Shown here: piece by piece, positions 19,730 to 28,413 of the stretch
How positions within the stretch are numbered: the stretch's first letter is position 1
Layout of the letters: every line of letters begins with the position of its first letter
Assembly (NCBI RefSeq): GCF_017599325.1
Contig: NZ_JAGFVM010000030.1
Location: 1-64,000 of the forward strand
Direction: 5' to 3'
DNA length: 64,000 nt
From: Marinilactibacillus kalidii
GTDB taxonomy: Bacteria; Bacillota; Bacilli; Lactobacillales; Carnobacteriaceae_A
Made by a program: the position numbers and the translations under genes
Notes under the pieces: model-generated
Told to the model about the DNA's origin: nothing
The model's input: only the letters and a program-made list of their open reading frames with translations
The model's database searches: none

Positions 19730-20617
19730 CTACTTATTCATACTAAGACTAGCTTTTGTATTTTCTAAATCTTTATTAATTGCATCTCTAAGCGCCTGAG
19801 CCATTATCTGGTAACCACTGTCATTAGGGTGGAAAAGATCTTCTTTATATAAATAAGGATGATTTTTATCTTGTATTTCATCTAGACTATCAGCAGATTC
19901 CTCCGGAGATTCTATCTCTTGAGGGGCCTCTGATGGATTAAAACGTGAATCGATTTCTACAAATCTCACGTTTGGTCGATCTTCTGCAAACTGAAGCGTA
20001 CGCTGGTTCCATAAATCGAATACTGCTTGTAGTTCCTGAAACTCTGAGAAGTAATAATGATAGGGGTTATATAATCCATAAATGTACATGGTTGCCTGAT
20101 CATTATATTGATTTAACAATTCAAAAATTTGGTTTAAATTTTTCTCATATGCTTGAATCGTTGGTTCAAAATCTTCAACTGAACCGTTCAAACCAACTTT
20201 ACCAAAATTTTTAACAATATCATTTCCACCTATTGTTATCGTGATGATTGTTGCTTCTTTTAAATCAGTTTGTGCATCTTCATTTTCTTTTAACAATGTC
20301 AGCAACTGCTTAGATGTATCTCCCGCATGTCCATAATTCGCTGTTTCAACGCTCTTGACATGCGTATTTTCTTTAAGTAGGTCAGCGACCATTGGGACAT
20401 ATCCGCCTCGATGAGTGCTGTCACCTACTCCTTCTGTTAATGAGTCCCCTATAGCAACTAAATCAACATCTATCTTCATTTGTTCCTGAGAAGCTAATTG
20501 ATTATTTTGATTTGTTTGTTCAGTTCCAGGAATGAATAATTCTAGCAAGAAATAACCTACTATTGCGAATACGCAAATACTCAATACACTTATAATTATC
20601 TTCTTGATCGCTACCAT
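19730..20617 (-). CDS. Secreted or membrane-anchored SGNH hydrolase (YpmR-like)
   Basis: This 295-aa GDSL/SGNH esterase has a hydrophobic N-terminal anchor (about residues 5-28). Block I is AIGDSLTEGVGDSTHRGG (Ser), block III is TITIGGNDIVKN (Asn), and block V is DLFHPNDSGYQIM (Asp and His), so the catalytic set is complete. An acidic stretch (EAPQEIESPEESADSLDE) precedes block V. The natural substrate is unknown; YpmR-type enzymes are predicted lipases/acylhydrolases. It is the first gene of the operon running to ctpA. Confidence 0.9.
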   Translation of the reverse strand: MVAIKKIIISVLSICVFAIVGYFLLELFIPGTEQTNQNNQLASQEQMKIDVDLVAIGDSLTEGVGDSTHRGGYVPMVADLLKENTHVKSVETANYGHAGDTSKQLLTLLKENEDAQTDLKEATIITITIGGNDIVKNFGKVGLNGSVEDFEPTIQAYEKNLNQIFELLNQYNDQATMYIYGLYNPYHYYFSEFQELQAVFDLWNQRTLQFAEDRPNVRFVEIDSRFNPSEAPQEIESPEESADSLDEIQDKNHPYLYKEDLFHPNDSGYQIMAQALRDAINKDLENTKASLSMNK

Positions 20618-20713
20618 CTATTTTCTTCCTTACTCTAAATTTTAAATTATTTTCTTCCTAATCATTTACACTTTTTGAGGTGCATCTAATGACGATATTA
20701 TGCTATACTAAAT

Positions 20714-20742
20714 CTGTCAAAATGATACGGTACTATTATAAA
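20714..20742 (+). promoter_or_regulatory. Candidate promoter of the hemolysin III gene
   Basis: CTGTCA (20714-20719) and TATAAA (20737-20742) have a 17-nt spacer. A second candidate is an extended -10, TGCTATACT at 20701-20709. Which one is used cannot be decided from sequence. Confidence 0.45.
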
Positions 20743-20812
20743 GTGCTCAAAAAATAGTATACCAAATTATCGTATTGACGTACAGAAGCGAAGGTTGTAA
20801 AGGAGGTATATT

Positions 20813-21469
20813 ATGTCAGAAAAAACACCCGAAACAGTTTTTTCCAGAGGGTACTTAATATGGAACGAGGTTTTAAATGCAATTACGCATGGCCTAGGTG
20901 TTATATTGAGTATTACAGGACTGATTTTTCTAGTAAAAAAAGGTCTTGAAATGGGCGGTATCGTGGAAGTCACTTCTTATATCGTCTACGGAACATCATT
21001 GATACTACTATATCTATGTTCTACGTTATACCACAGTTTAACGTTTACAAAAGCTAAACACTTTTTTCGAATTCTTGACCATTGTAGTATCTTCTTATTG
21101 ATAGCAGGTACGTATACACCCTATACCCTCATAACGGTCGGGGGAAGATTAGGTATCCTATTAACTGTGATGATCTGGTCAATTGCTTTACTAGGTGTCA
21201 TCTATAAAACAGTTTGGTTTAAGAAATTCCAAGGACTATCCGTATGGTTATACATCATGATGGGTTGGATCTCTTTATTCTTCTTAAACTATCTATACCA
21301 AGGTCTTGGAACCACAGGCTTTATCTGGCTAGTTGCAGGAGGACTATCTTTCACAATAGGCGCCCTATTTTACCGATTGAAATATGTTAAATTTATGCAT
21401 GTTGTCTGGCATCTATTTGTACTAGGTGGAACAATCTGTATGTTCTTCTCAATTTATTTATACACTTAA
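20813..21469 (+). CDS. Hemolysin III / PAQR-family seven-TM protein
   Basis: This 218-aa membrane protein has about seven hydrophobic segments and the PAQR metal-site residues: Ser and His in CSTLYHSL, Asp in ILDHCSIFLLIAGTYTP, and His in FMHVVWHLF. The family includes B. cereus hemolysin III and YqfA, but a real hemolytic role is doubtful for most members. A membrane-homeostasis function is more likely. A strong RBS AAAGGAGG precedes the ATG. It is a single-gene unit ended by a bidirectional terminator. Confidence 0.9.
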   Translation: MSEKTPETVFSRGYLIWNEVLNAITHGLGVILSITGLIFLVKKGLEMGGIVEVTSYIVYGTSLILLYLCSTLYHSLTFTKAKHFFRILDHCSIFLLIAGTYTPYTLITVGGRLGILLTVMIWSIALLGVIYKTVWFKKFQGLSVWLYIMMGWISLFFLNYLYQGLGTTGFIWLVAGGLSFTIGALFYRLKYVKFMHVVWHLFVLGGTICMFFSIYLYT

Positions 21470-21478
21470 AAACACAAT

Positions 21479-21522
21479 AAAAAGGATCTCATCATTTTAG
21501 ACAAAATGATGAGATCCTTTTT
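21479..21522. terminator. Bidirectional terminator, hemolysin III and dfrA
   Basis: Perfect 20-bp arms (21479-21498 and 21503-21522) enclose the 4-nt loop AGAC, with A and T runs at the ends. It serves convergent transcripts. Confidence 0.95.
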
Positions 21523-21537
21523 ATGATAAACACAAAA

Positions 21538-22032
21538 TTACTTAGCTATACGTTCAAATATTTGAAACGTATGAGCATGACGATTTTTTTCATCTAATAG
21601 GCCTTCTCTTGATTCGATCATCTTAAAGTTATTGTAATTAATTTCAGGCATATAAGTATCTCCTTGAAATTTCTCATGTATAAGCGTGCGGTAAAGTTTA
21701 TCAACGTCATCAATAAACAAATTAAAGATATCAGCGCCACCAATGATATGAAGCGGTTTATCCATTGATTCAGCTAATATCAAAACAGACTCTCTGTCAT
21801 TCATTACGATAACTTCATCGGCTTCATACGTATCATCTCTAGTCATCACAACATTGATTCTATTTTTCAAAGGTGGATTGGGGATCGATTCAAGCGTTTT
21901 CCTCCCCATCAATACGTTTCCCGTTAGTGTTACTTCTTTAAAGAATTTCATATCGTTGGGAAGTGACCAGGGTAACTCTCCATTCAATCCAATTACACCA
22001 TTTTCATCTTCAGCCCATACAAATGTTATCAT
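21538..22032 (-). CDS. dfrA: Dihydrofolate reductase
   Basis: DHFR makes tetrahydrofolate with NADPH and works with ThyA. MITFVWAEDENGVIGLNGEL is followed by PWSLPNDMKFFK with the catalytic Asp, then GRKTLESIP and the IIGGADIF motif. The start at 22032 (164 aa) has GAGGAG 8 nt upstream; a longer frame adds nine residues and is less likely. It is the last gene of a thyA-GNAT-dfrA run. Confidence 0.94.
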   Translation of the reverse strand: MITFVWAEDENGVIGLNGELPWSLPNDMKFFKEVTLTGNVLMGRKTLESIPNPPLKNRINVVMTRDDTYEADEVIVMNDRESVLILAESMDKPLHIIGGADIFNLFIDDVDKLYRTLIHEKFQGDTYMPEINYNNFKMIESREGLLDEKNRHAHTFQIFERIAK

Positions 22033-22105
22033 AGCAGCATTCTCCTCATTTGTTTGCAACGCGCAACTAATCCTTTACCTATTCGTTGTATATTGCAAGT
22101 ATCTA

Positions 22106-22543
22106 TCATTCTGTAGTTTTTGCCATAAAAATCAATCGTTCAATTTCATTAAACCCGTTGGCTTTATAAAAAAATTCAGCATCTATGCCTTTATCAGTGA
22201 GCAAGGCTAAATCTTGCACATCTTCTTCTTCAAGTACGTCTTCGAGATGAGCCATTAGTTTTTTCCCTATCCCTTTGCCTTGTGAAGCATTTAGTACAAA
22301 CATCTCTTGTATAAAAAATTCTTTCCCACTGTACCATCTTTTTACATTACCTAGTATAACGCCCTCTAGCGTCTCTTGATGTTGAAAACCAACACCGATG
22401 AATCCAGGCGTTTGAAAAATATCTTCCAAATACAATCTCGCTTGCTCTTGCTTCCAGTCATCATTCCAAGGCGGTCCATTGAATACATCTATAAAAGAAG
22501 ATACACATAAATTAATATCTTCTTGATCTAATCGTCTAAACAT
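22106..22543 (-). CDS. GNAT-family N-acetyltransferase
   Basis: This 145-aa GNAT protein has the acetyl-CoA loop QGKGIGKKLMAHLEDVL and the downstream segment FFYKANGF. The substrate is unknown. It lies between thyA (16 nt upstream) and dfrA (73 nt downstream) on the same strand, which interrupts the usual thyA-dfrA pair. No functional link to folate metabolism is evident. Confidence 0.85.
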   Translation of the reverse strand: MFRRLDQEDINLCVSSFIDVFNGPPWNDDWKQEQARLYLEDIFQTPGFIGVGFQHQETLEGVILGNVKRWYSGKEFFIQEMFVLNASQGKGIGKKLMAHLEDVLEEEDVQDLALLTDKGIDAEFFYKANGFNEIERLIFMAKTTE

Positions 22544-22559
22544 TGTCTTACCTCTTTTC

Positions 22560-23507
22560 TTAAACAGCTATAGGCGCTTTAATCCCTTTGTGAGGTTTAT
22601 AGCCTGTTACTTTAATATCATCGATATCAAAATCAAAAATACTCACTTTTTCTTTATTTAATTCTAAAGTCGGAAACGGCATTGGCTCTCTAGAAAGTTG
22701 TTCATTGATTTGATCCATATGATTCAAATAAAGATGTGCATCTCCTAGTGTATGCACAAAATCTCCTACTTCTAAGCCAGTCTCGTGTGCAACCAAGTGT
22801 GTTAATAATGCATAGCTAGCAATATTAAATGGTACCCCTAAAAATACATCTGCACTTCTTTGATATAATTGACAACTTAACTTACCATCTTGAACGTAAA
22901 ATTGAAATAATGTGTGACAAGGTGGTAATGCCATATCTGGTACTTCTTCAGGATTCCACGCTGAAACAATGTGTCTTCTTGAATCAGGATTGTTTTTTAT
23001 GGAATCAATCACATTCTGAATTTGATCGATAGTGCCGCCATCAGTTGTAGGCCACGTTCTCCATTGTGCGCCATATACATTTCCGAGAGTACCATGCTTT
23101 TCAGAAAAAGCTTCGTCAGATAGGATTTTTTGATTAAATGCTTCTTTTTCTTGCTGATAAAGTTCATTGAATGCTTCATCTTCTTGAGATCTCAAACCAA
23201 AATCAGTCATGTCTGGTCCTTTATAATCTTCAGACTGAACATATCGTTCAAATGCCCATTCATCCCAGATATGATTATTGTGTTCAAGAAGATATTTGAT
23301 GTTCGTATCACCTTTTAAAAACCAAAGTAGCTCACTTTTAATTAATTTGAAATAAACACGTTTAGTCGTCAATAGTGGAAATCCTTTTTGCAGATCAAAT
23401 CGCATTTGATGACCAAATACGGATTTTGTACCTGTACCTGTACGATCATCTCTGATACTACCTTCTTCAAGTATTCTTTTTGCGAGGTTAAGGTATTCCT
23501 GTTCCAT
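22560..23507 (-). CDS. thyA: Thymidylate synthase
   Basis: ThyA methylates dUMP to dTMP using methylene-tetrahydrofolate. The 315-aa length, with an insertion around residues 85-135 (rich in Glu and Gln), matches the long form known from Lactobacillus casei. The catalytic Cys is in [12 protein letters not shown], followed by [20 protein letters not shown]. The N-terminal [13 protein letters not shown] loop is also present. It is 15 nt downstream of the ABC-F gene. Confidence 0.96.
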   Translation of the reverse strand: MEQEYLNLAKRILEEGSIRDDRTGTGTKSVFGHQMRFDLQKGFPLLTTKRVYFKLIKSELLWFLKGDTNIKYLLEHNNHIWDEWAFERYVQSEDYKGPDMTDFGLRSQEDEAFNELYQQEKEAFNQKILSDEAFSEKHGTLGNVYGAQWRTWPTTDGGTIDQIQNVIDSIKNNPDSRRHIVSAWNPEEVPDMALPPCHTLFQFYVQDGKLSCQLYQRSADVFLGVPFNIASYALLTHLVAHETGLEVGDFVHTLGDAHLYLNHMDQINEQLSREPMPFPTLELNKEKVSIFDFDIDDIKVTGYKPHKGIKAPIAV

Positions 23508-23522
23508 TAAAATTTCTCCTTT

Positions 23523-25412
23523 TTAAATAAATTCACTTAAATAATCCCATCGTTCCATTTTAGCTTCGAGTGCTTGTTCTAACGTTGCTTGTTTATGATT
23601 TAGTTCACCAATAATCGTATAATCGCTACCTGCTTTGCTCATTTCAATTTGAATCTCTTCTAATTCAGATTCCAGCGCTGCAATCTCATCTTCTATGGTG
23701 TCCCATTCTTTCTTTTCCATGTAAGTCAATTTTGTTTTTTCTTTTTTTTGAGCATTCGTTTCTTTTGCATTTTTTTCTTCAGCCACAACTGTATTAACCA
23801 TTTCATTTTTTTCTCTGTCTTGCTCTTCAAGAAATTCTGTCATCTTACCGTAGTAGGAATCAATAGCGCCATTACCTTTGAAGATTAGTAATTTAGAAGC
23901 CATTTTATCTAAAAAGTAACGGTCATGTGAAACGGCGATAACCGCACCACTGAATGTTTCAATATAAGATTCAAGAACTGTTAAAGTCTGAATATCTAAA
24001 TCATTTGTAGGCTCATCAAGCAATAGCACATTCGGTTGTTGCATGAGCAATTTCAATAAATAAAGTCGTCTTTTCTCTCCACCAGAAAGTTTACCAATCA
24101 ATGTACCATGTGTGGAGCGATCGAAAAGAAATTGTTCTAGCAACTGGGTCACGCTTACACTTGTACCATCTGCTAACCGAACCTCTTCTGCGATTTCTTG
24201 TAAATAAGAGATAACACGTTTATTTTCATCCATCGATTCATTAGTTTGGGTATAGTAAGCCACTTTAACAGTTTCACCAATTTCAAGAATACCGCTATCT
24301 AAAGGAATCTGATCAGCTAATATATTTAAAAAAGTCGTTTTACCTGATCCATTTTCGCCTGTAATACCAATACGGTCAGTTTGTTGAATGAGTAAACTGA
24401 ATTGATCCAAGATCACTTGCTGGTCTCGTTTGAAATTTGCTTTATCCAATTCTAGTACTTTTTTACCTAAACGGCTTCCAGATAGGTTTAAATCTAAAGA
24501 AGCATTCGGGTCGGTGTTCGAAACTTCCTTTTTCAAATCTGTGAATCGGTCAATCCTTGCTTGTTGCTTCGTGCCTCGAGCCTTAACACCTGCTCTCATC
24601 CAAGCGAGTTCTTGTTTGTACAATTGCTTCTGCTTGTGTGTCTTTTGAGTCTGCGTTTCTTCTCTTTCCGCTTTTAAACGAACAAAGTCTTGGTAGTTCC
24701 CAACATAGCGTTCTAAGCGTCCGTATGTCAACTCTACCATGTGATTAACGACATTATCTAAGAAGTAACGGTCATGGGTTACGAGTAATAATGCACCTTT
24801 ATAATTCATCAAGAAATTTTCAAGCCACTTGATCATTTCGAAATCCAAATGGTTTGTCGGTTCATCGAGAATAAGCAAATCGGGCTCTTGAATCAACACT
24901 TGCGCTAGGGCAGCTCTTTTTTGCTGACCACCAGACATTTGTCCGATTTTTTGCTGCATATCGTGAATACCTAGCCGCGTAAGAATGGACTTGGCACTTG
25001 CATTTGCGTTCCATGCATCAGCGCTATTCATTTTCTGTTCAGCAGTAGAAAAATGATTTTGTGCACGTGTATCTGTCGGATCGATCGTTAATCGCTGTAA
25101 GGCAGATTCATAAGTTCGGACGGCCTCCATGATTGCAGTCGTTCCATCAAAAACAGTATCCAAAACGGTTTTAGAATCATCTAATGTATTTTTTTGCTCG
25201 AGATAACCAATGGTGTAATCGTTTGGTTGAGAAATCGTACCTTTATCAGGAGATAATTTTTTTGTCAGTATATTCAAGAGACTCGTTTTCCCGGTCCCAT
25301 TAACCCCAATCAATCCAATTCTCTGACCATCGGTAATTGAAAAATCAATCGAATCGAATAATGTTTTCATTCCATACGAATGAGTCAAATTTTCTATTTT
25401 TAATTCTTTCAT
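23523..25412 (-). CDS. ABC-F family ATP-binding protein, Uup-like
   Basis: This 629-aa protein has two ABC ATPase domains and no membrane part: Walker A GVNGTGKTS and GENGSGKTT, signatures MSGGQQKRAALAQ and LSGGEKRRLYLLK, Walker B LLILDEPTNHLD and LLLDEPTNDLD. The interdomain linker is rich in Arg/Lys and Gln (about residues 240-310). A C-terminal coiled coil (about 550-629) points to the Uup type, whose members act on branched DNA or the ribosome. An antibiotic-resistance ABC-F role is possible but the coiled coil favours a housekeeping Uup. Confidence 0.9.
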   Translation of the reverse strand: MKELKIENLTHSYGMKTLFDSIDFSITDGQRIGLIGVNGTGKTSLLNILTKKLSPDKGTISQPNDYTIGYLEQKNTLDDSKTVLDTVFDGTTAIMEAVRTYESALQRLTIDPTDTRAQNHFSTAEQKMNSADAWNANASAKSILTRLGIHDMQQKIGQMSGGQQKRAALAQVLIQEPDLLILDEPTNHLDFEMIKWLENFLMNYKGALLLVTHDRYFLDNVVNHMVELTYGRLERYVGNYQDFVRLKAEREETQTQKTHKQKQLYKQELAWMRAGVKARGTKQQARIDRFTDLKKEVSNTDPNASLDLNLSGSRLGKKVLELDKANFKRDQQVILDQFSLLIQQTDRIGITGENGSGKTTFLNILADQIPLDSGILEIGETVKVAYYTQTNESMDENKRVISYLQEIAEEVRLADGTSVSVTQLLEQFLFDRSTHGTLIGKLSGGEKRRLYLLKLLMQQPNVLLLDEPTNDLDIQTLTVLESYIETFSGAVIAVSHDRYFLDKMASKLLIFKGNGAIDSYYGKMTEFLEEQDREKNEMVNTVVAEEKNAKETNAQKKEKTKLTYMEKKEWDTIEDEIAALESELEEIQIEMSKAGSDYTIIGELNHKQATLEQALEAKMERWDYLSEFI

Positions 25413-25535
25413 CTAGACCCACCACTCTTTTTATAGTAATTCTATTCTATCATATCCGCACTCACTTATAACATGAACATTTTCTCAGTTAGAAAAAATA
25501 TTCAATCGGAATTTCTTTGATCGTTTATTCTAAGA

Positions 25536-25564
25536 TTGCTTATAACAGTAGATTTCTATATACT
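25536..25564 (+). promoter_or_regulatory. Promoter of the cold-shock gene
   Basis: TTGCTT (25536-25541) and TATACT (25559-25564) have a 17-nt spacer. The leader to the ATG at 25618 is about 47 nt, shorter than that of classical thermosensing csp leaders. Confidence 0.75.
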
Positions 25565-25617
25565 GGTGGTAAGCGTATTAGGCTTATTGATACCATTATT
25601 TTCATAGGAGGATTATC

Positions 25618-25839
25618 ATGACTTCAGGTAAAGTAAAATGGTTTAGTAACCAAAAAGGGTATGGGTTTATTGAATACAACGATCATGATGACGTTTTTGT
25701 TCATTTTACTGGAATTGAAAAAGAAGGATTTAAAACACTTCAAGAAGGTCAGTTAGTTGAATTTTCAATCGTTGAAGGCAACCGTGGTCCTCAAGCAACA
25801 CAAGTACGCGAAATTGAAACATCTACAGAATCAAACTAA
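25618..25839 (+). CDS. Cold-shock protein of CspA/CspD type
   Basis: This 73-aa single-domain nucleic-acid-binding protein has RNP1 KGYGFIEY and RNP2 VFVHF. The N-terminus [15 protein letters not shown] is typical. The tail [11 protein letters not shown] is slightly longer than in B. subtilis CspB. A strong GGAGG precedes the ATG. It is a monocistronic gene ended by a perfect hairpin. Confidence 0.94.
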   Translation: MTSGKVKWFSNQKGYGFIEYNDHDDVFVHFTGIEKEGFKTLQEGQLVEFSIVEGNRGPQATQVREIETSTESN

Positions 25840-25844
25840 CTTAA

Positions 25845-25876
25845 AAAAAGGATTAGACATTTGTCTAATCCTTTTT
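25845..25876. terminator. Bidirectional terminator after the cold-shock gene
   Basis: Perfect 15-bp arms (25845-25859 and 25862-25876) ending in A and T runs. The right arm overlaps the 3' end of the convergent EbsA-like gene. Confidence 0.92.
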
Positions 25877-26323
25877 ACTATAGTTTAAATGTAGTGCGTT
25901 CATTGGGAGACCTTTGCTTTGTGCCCAATGATTCAACCTTGCTTGATTTGACTTATTCAGATAGAATTCGTAAGTTTTATCAGTTTTCAATTCCAAAATA
26001 GTCAGTCTTTTATGTTCTGTTACGATCAAACCCTGAATGTCAGAAATTGGAATGAAAGCTTTCTTCAATCCCGCAAAATAGCAAAAATAGAGTTGTTCCT
26101 CCTCGATTTTTATATACGTTTCTTTTTTTAAGTAAAATAAAAGCAACGTGATGATAGCGAATGCCACAGTTCCCCAATTAAATCGTGCTAGCGTGGTTGT
26201 AATCACGATGGTAATACAAAAAGAAATAAATATACTCGATATAAAGATCGTCTGAAATGCTGGCTCCAATGATAGTTTGATTTTGTTACTTGATTGACTA
26301 AGTTCTTGTGTTTTTGTCTTCAT
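25865..26323 (-). CDS. EbsA-like membrane protein
   Basis: This 152-aa protein has two adjacent hydrophobic segments (about residues 22-45 and 49-65) followed by a cytosolic beta-rich domain (YIKIEEEQLYFCYFAGLKKAFIPISDIQGL) similar in layout to bacterial PH-like membrane proteins. I assign it to the EbsA type mainly because EbsA in enterococci and related species lies next to an RNase HI gene, as here, and the size fits. EbsA has been linked to cell-wall synthesis regulation, but its function is not settled. The start codons of this gene and the RNase HI gene are 42 nt apart, divergent. Confidence 0.55.
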   Translation of the reverse strand: MKTKTQELSQSSNKIKLSLEPAFQTIFISSIFISFCITIVITTTLARFNWGTVAFAIITLLLFYLKKETYIKIEEEQLYFCYFAGLKKAFIPISDIQGLIVTEHKRLTILELKTDKTYEFYLNKSNQARLNHWAQSKGLPMNALHLNYSKKD

Positions 26324-26365
26324 AATCTTGATCTCCTACTTTTCATTATCGAAAGGATAATTTTT

Positions 26366-26767
26366 ATGTTAAAAATATATTCCGATGCTGCCGTCAATGG
26401 CAATCCTGGATTCGCTGGAATTGGTATCGTCGTATCCGGCTCAGATGTCTACAAACAATTAAAAGAACCGTTAAAAGGACAATGGGATAACCATACTGCT
26501 GAATTCGAAGCAATGAGCCAAGCTATTACCTGGGTTGTCGAACAGGGATTAACCGATTCGTTGACACTCTTTTTCACGGATAGTCAGGTCGTTGCTAAGT
26601 CTTTAGAAAAGAAATATGTAAAAAATGATTTATTTAAGCCTTATCTCAAGCGGTGTCTTAGCTTGCTAGATCAACTGGCATACTACGAGATTCGATGGAT
26701 TCCTGAAAAACAAAATAAAGGTGCTGATCAACTTGCCAAACAAGCCTTACAAATTGCTATAAACTAA
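26366..26767 (+). CDS. RNase HI-family protein
   Basis: This 133-aa RNase H-fold protein has the catalytic acids in IYSDAAVNGNPGFAG (Asp), NHTAEFEAM (Glu), FTDSQVVAKSLE (Asp) and a C-terminal GADQLAKQA (Asp). All four carboxylates are present, so it should be active, unlike some degenerate Firmicute copies. A longer frame exists upstream, but the ATG at 26366 with AAAGGA 8 nt before it matches the family start. It lacks the N-terminal hybrid-binding domain of RNase HI from Bacillus. Confidence 0.88.
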   Translation: MLKIYSDAAVNGNPGFAGIGIVVSGSDVYKQLKEPLKGQWDNHTAEFEAMSQAITWVVEQGLTDSLTLFFTDSQVVAKSLEKKYVKNDLFKPYLKRCLSLLDQLAYYEIRWIPEKQNKGADQLAKQALQIAIN

Positions 26768-26853
26768 TTTATCGATTTCATATTGTCTATCATACCAGTT
26801 TATCTATCAATTTGCTTGAATTTTGTGTGCTTTTTACAAGTTAAAAATAAAAC

Positions 26854-26881
26854 AAGAGGTAATCATAAAAGATTACCTCTT
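26854..26881. terminator. Terminator after the CBS/CorC gene
   Basis: Arms AAGAGGTAATC (26854-26864) and GATTACCTCTT (26871-26881) enclose a 6-nt loop. The A-rich left flank gives a T run on the minus strand. It may also stop the RNase HI transcript. Confidence 0.88.
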
Positions 26882-26885
26882 TGTC

Positions 26886-28193
26886 TTACTTAGATAAAAC
26901 AATAATCGCATTTTTTAATTCGTTTTTCTCTATCTGAATGTTTTTCATGATAAAACCAAATTCTGAATATCCTTCAGTGCTCTTTTCTTGCTTTGCATGT
27001 CGCAAATGATAGAAATCATTCAAAGTTTCCTCATCCTTAAACGGTATGGTTAACTTCAGTTTCTCATTTATTTCTTTGATAGTCGTTTGGCCACTAACTA
27101 ACCAAGAATGCTGATTTAGTGGTTTGATGTGTAGAGATTCTTTTGACATTAAGATATCATCACTGAATTCCCCCACAATTTCTTCAAGTAGATCATTCAT
27201 TGTGATAATCCCACTAGTCCCACCATATTCATCAATAACGACAGCGAAGCGCTCTTTCGATTGTTTCATATTTCTGAATAAAACATCTGCTCTCACGGTT
27301 TCTAACACATAATTGACTGGACGAATAACTTCTTTTCTAAGAGAAACTAATCGCTTATCATCTACTCTAAAGTAATCTTTTGTGTAAAGAATCCCGATAA
27401 TATGATCACTAGATTTACTACATACCGGATACACAGAGTGTCTTCCCGTTCTTATCGTCCGCTCCCAATCTTCTTGTGTCTCTTCCATCCAAAGGAATAC
27501 AACATCAATTCTGTGGGTCATGATCGTTTCAACTTGGGTATCATCGAATTCAAAAACATTTTGAATCATATGCTCTTCATCAGGTTGGATTTGCCCTTTT
27601 TGAGCGCCAATATCTAACATTAATCGAATTTCCTCTTCAGTATCTTCACTCTCATCATCATCCGTATTTATACCAAATATTTTTAGTATCCCACGTGTTG
27701 ACAGTGAAAATAGCCTCACAATTGGCGTGAAAATCATTGAGATGACCGTAACTAATCCCGACAAAGCTAGTGCAACTTTTTGTGGATTTTTTAGCGCTAA
27801 CTGCTTTGGAACAAGCTCCCCTAAAACCACGGTAAAGAAGGTTAACAGTAGCGTAATTAACACCAGTGAAATTAAATTTAGAAGCGTAATAGGAATCTCA
27901 ATACCAATACCAGCTAGCAAACCAACTAGCCGACTTGAGAAGTTTTCAGTTGCAACAGCACTACTAAGTAGATTTACTAGTGTAATTCCAATTTGAATGG
28001 TCGCAAGAAAATCAGAAGAATTTTCTGTTAATTTTTTTAATCGCTTAGCGCGTACATCCCCACTTTGTGCTAATCTTTCTAGCTTATTATCATTAATGGT
28101 GATCACGGCGATTTCAGCACTCGCAAAGATTGCATTCAAAAAGATGAAAACAAATTGTAGAACAAATAGCCATAATAGAGAAATATCTGACAA
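26886..28193 (-). CDS. DUF21/CBS-pair/CorC-HlyC membrane protein
   Basis: This 435-aa protein has an N-terminal DUF21 (CNNM-type) membrane domain with about four membrane segments. It is followed by a CBS pair (about residues 200-325, with [38 protein letters not shown]) and a C-terminal CorC_HlyC domain. The family includes magnesium-efflux proteins such as MpfA of staphylococci; the role in metal export is inferred. The longest frame begins at a TTG that overlaps the GGAGGG site; the TTG at 28193, 9 nt after it, is the better start. A strong promoter with a 17-nt palindrome precedes it. Confidence 0.88.
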   Translation of the reverse strand: MSDISLLWLFVLQFVFIFLNAIFASAEIAVITINDNKLERLAQSGDVRAKRLKKLTENSSDFLATIQIGITLVNLLSSAVATENFSSRLVGLLAGIGIEIPITLLNLISLVLITLLLTFFTVVLGELVPKQLALKNPQKVALALSGLVTVISMIFTPIVRLFSLSTRGILKIFGINTDDDESEDTEEEIRLMLDIGAQKGQIQPDEEHMIQNVFEFDDTQVETIMTHRIDVVFLWMEETQEDWERTIRTGRHSVYPVCSKSSDHIIGILYTKDYFRVDDKRLVSLRKEVIRPVNYVLETVRADVLFRNMKQSKERFAVVIDEYGGTSGIITMNDLLEEIVGEFSDDILMSKESLHIKPLNQHSWLVSGQTTIKEINEKLKLTIPFKDEETLNDFYHLRHAKQEKSTEGYSEFGFIMKNIQIEKNELKNAIIVLSK

Positions 28194-28253
28194 AATTTTA
28201 ACCCTCCAACTCAATTGTTTTTTTCATTAATTTCTATTCAAAATCTTATTTAC

Positions 28254-28294
28254 TACTAATATTATTAGTATAACAATGTTTATAGACAAGTCAA
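28254..28294 (-). promoter_or_regulatory. Promoter with overlapping palindrome, CBS/CorC gene
   Basis: On the minus strand TTGACT (28289-28294) and TATACT (28267-28272) are spaced by 16 nt, and TGT before the -10 makes it extended. The 17-nt palindrome TACTAATATTATTAGTA (28254-28270; 8-bp arms around one base) overlaps the -10 and the expected start site. The layout is like that of Fur-family boxes but the sequence is not a known consensus. Confidence 0.6.
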
Positions 28295-28359
28295 CAGAGA
28301 CCACTGATGTCCATTTAACATGTATAAAGATTAAATTAATCATAAGGGCTGAAAATGGA

Positions 28360-28388
28360 TTGCCAGCAAGTGTTATCTGCTATATTAT
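28360..28388 (+). promoter_or_regulatory. Promoter of the DUF368 gene
   Basis: TTGCCA (28360-28365) and TATTAT (28383-28388) have a 17-nt spacer, with the RBS about 12 nt later, so the leader is very short. Confidence 0.75.
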
Positions 28389-28413
28389 ATTGAAATAATG
28401 GAGGTTAAGACAG

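Noticed and set aside
23523-25412. Antibiotic-resistance ABC-F protein
   Set aside because: The C-terminal coiled coil and the location next to thyA favour a housekeeping Uup-like protein; no resistance-type linker can be claimed from sequence alone.
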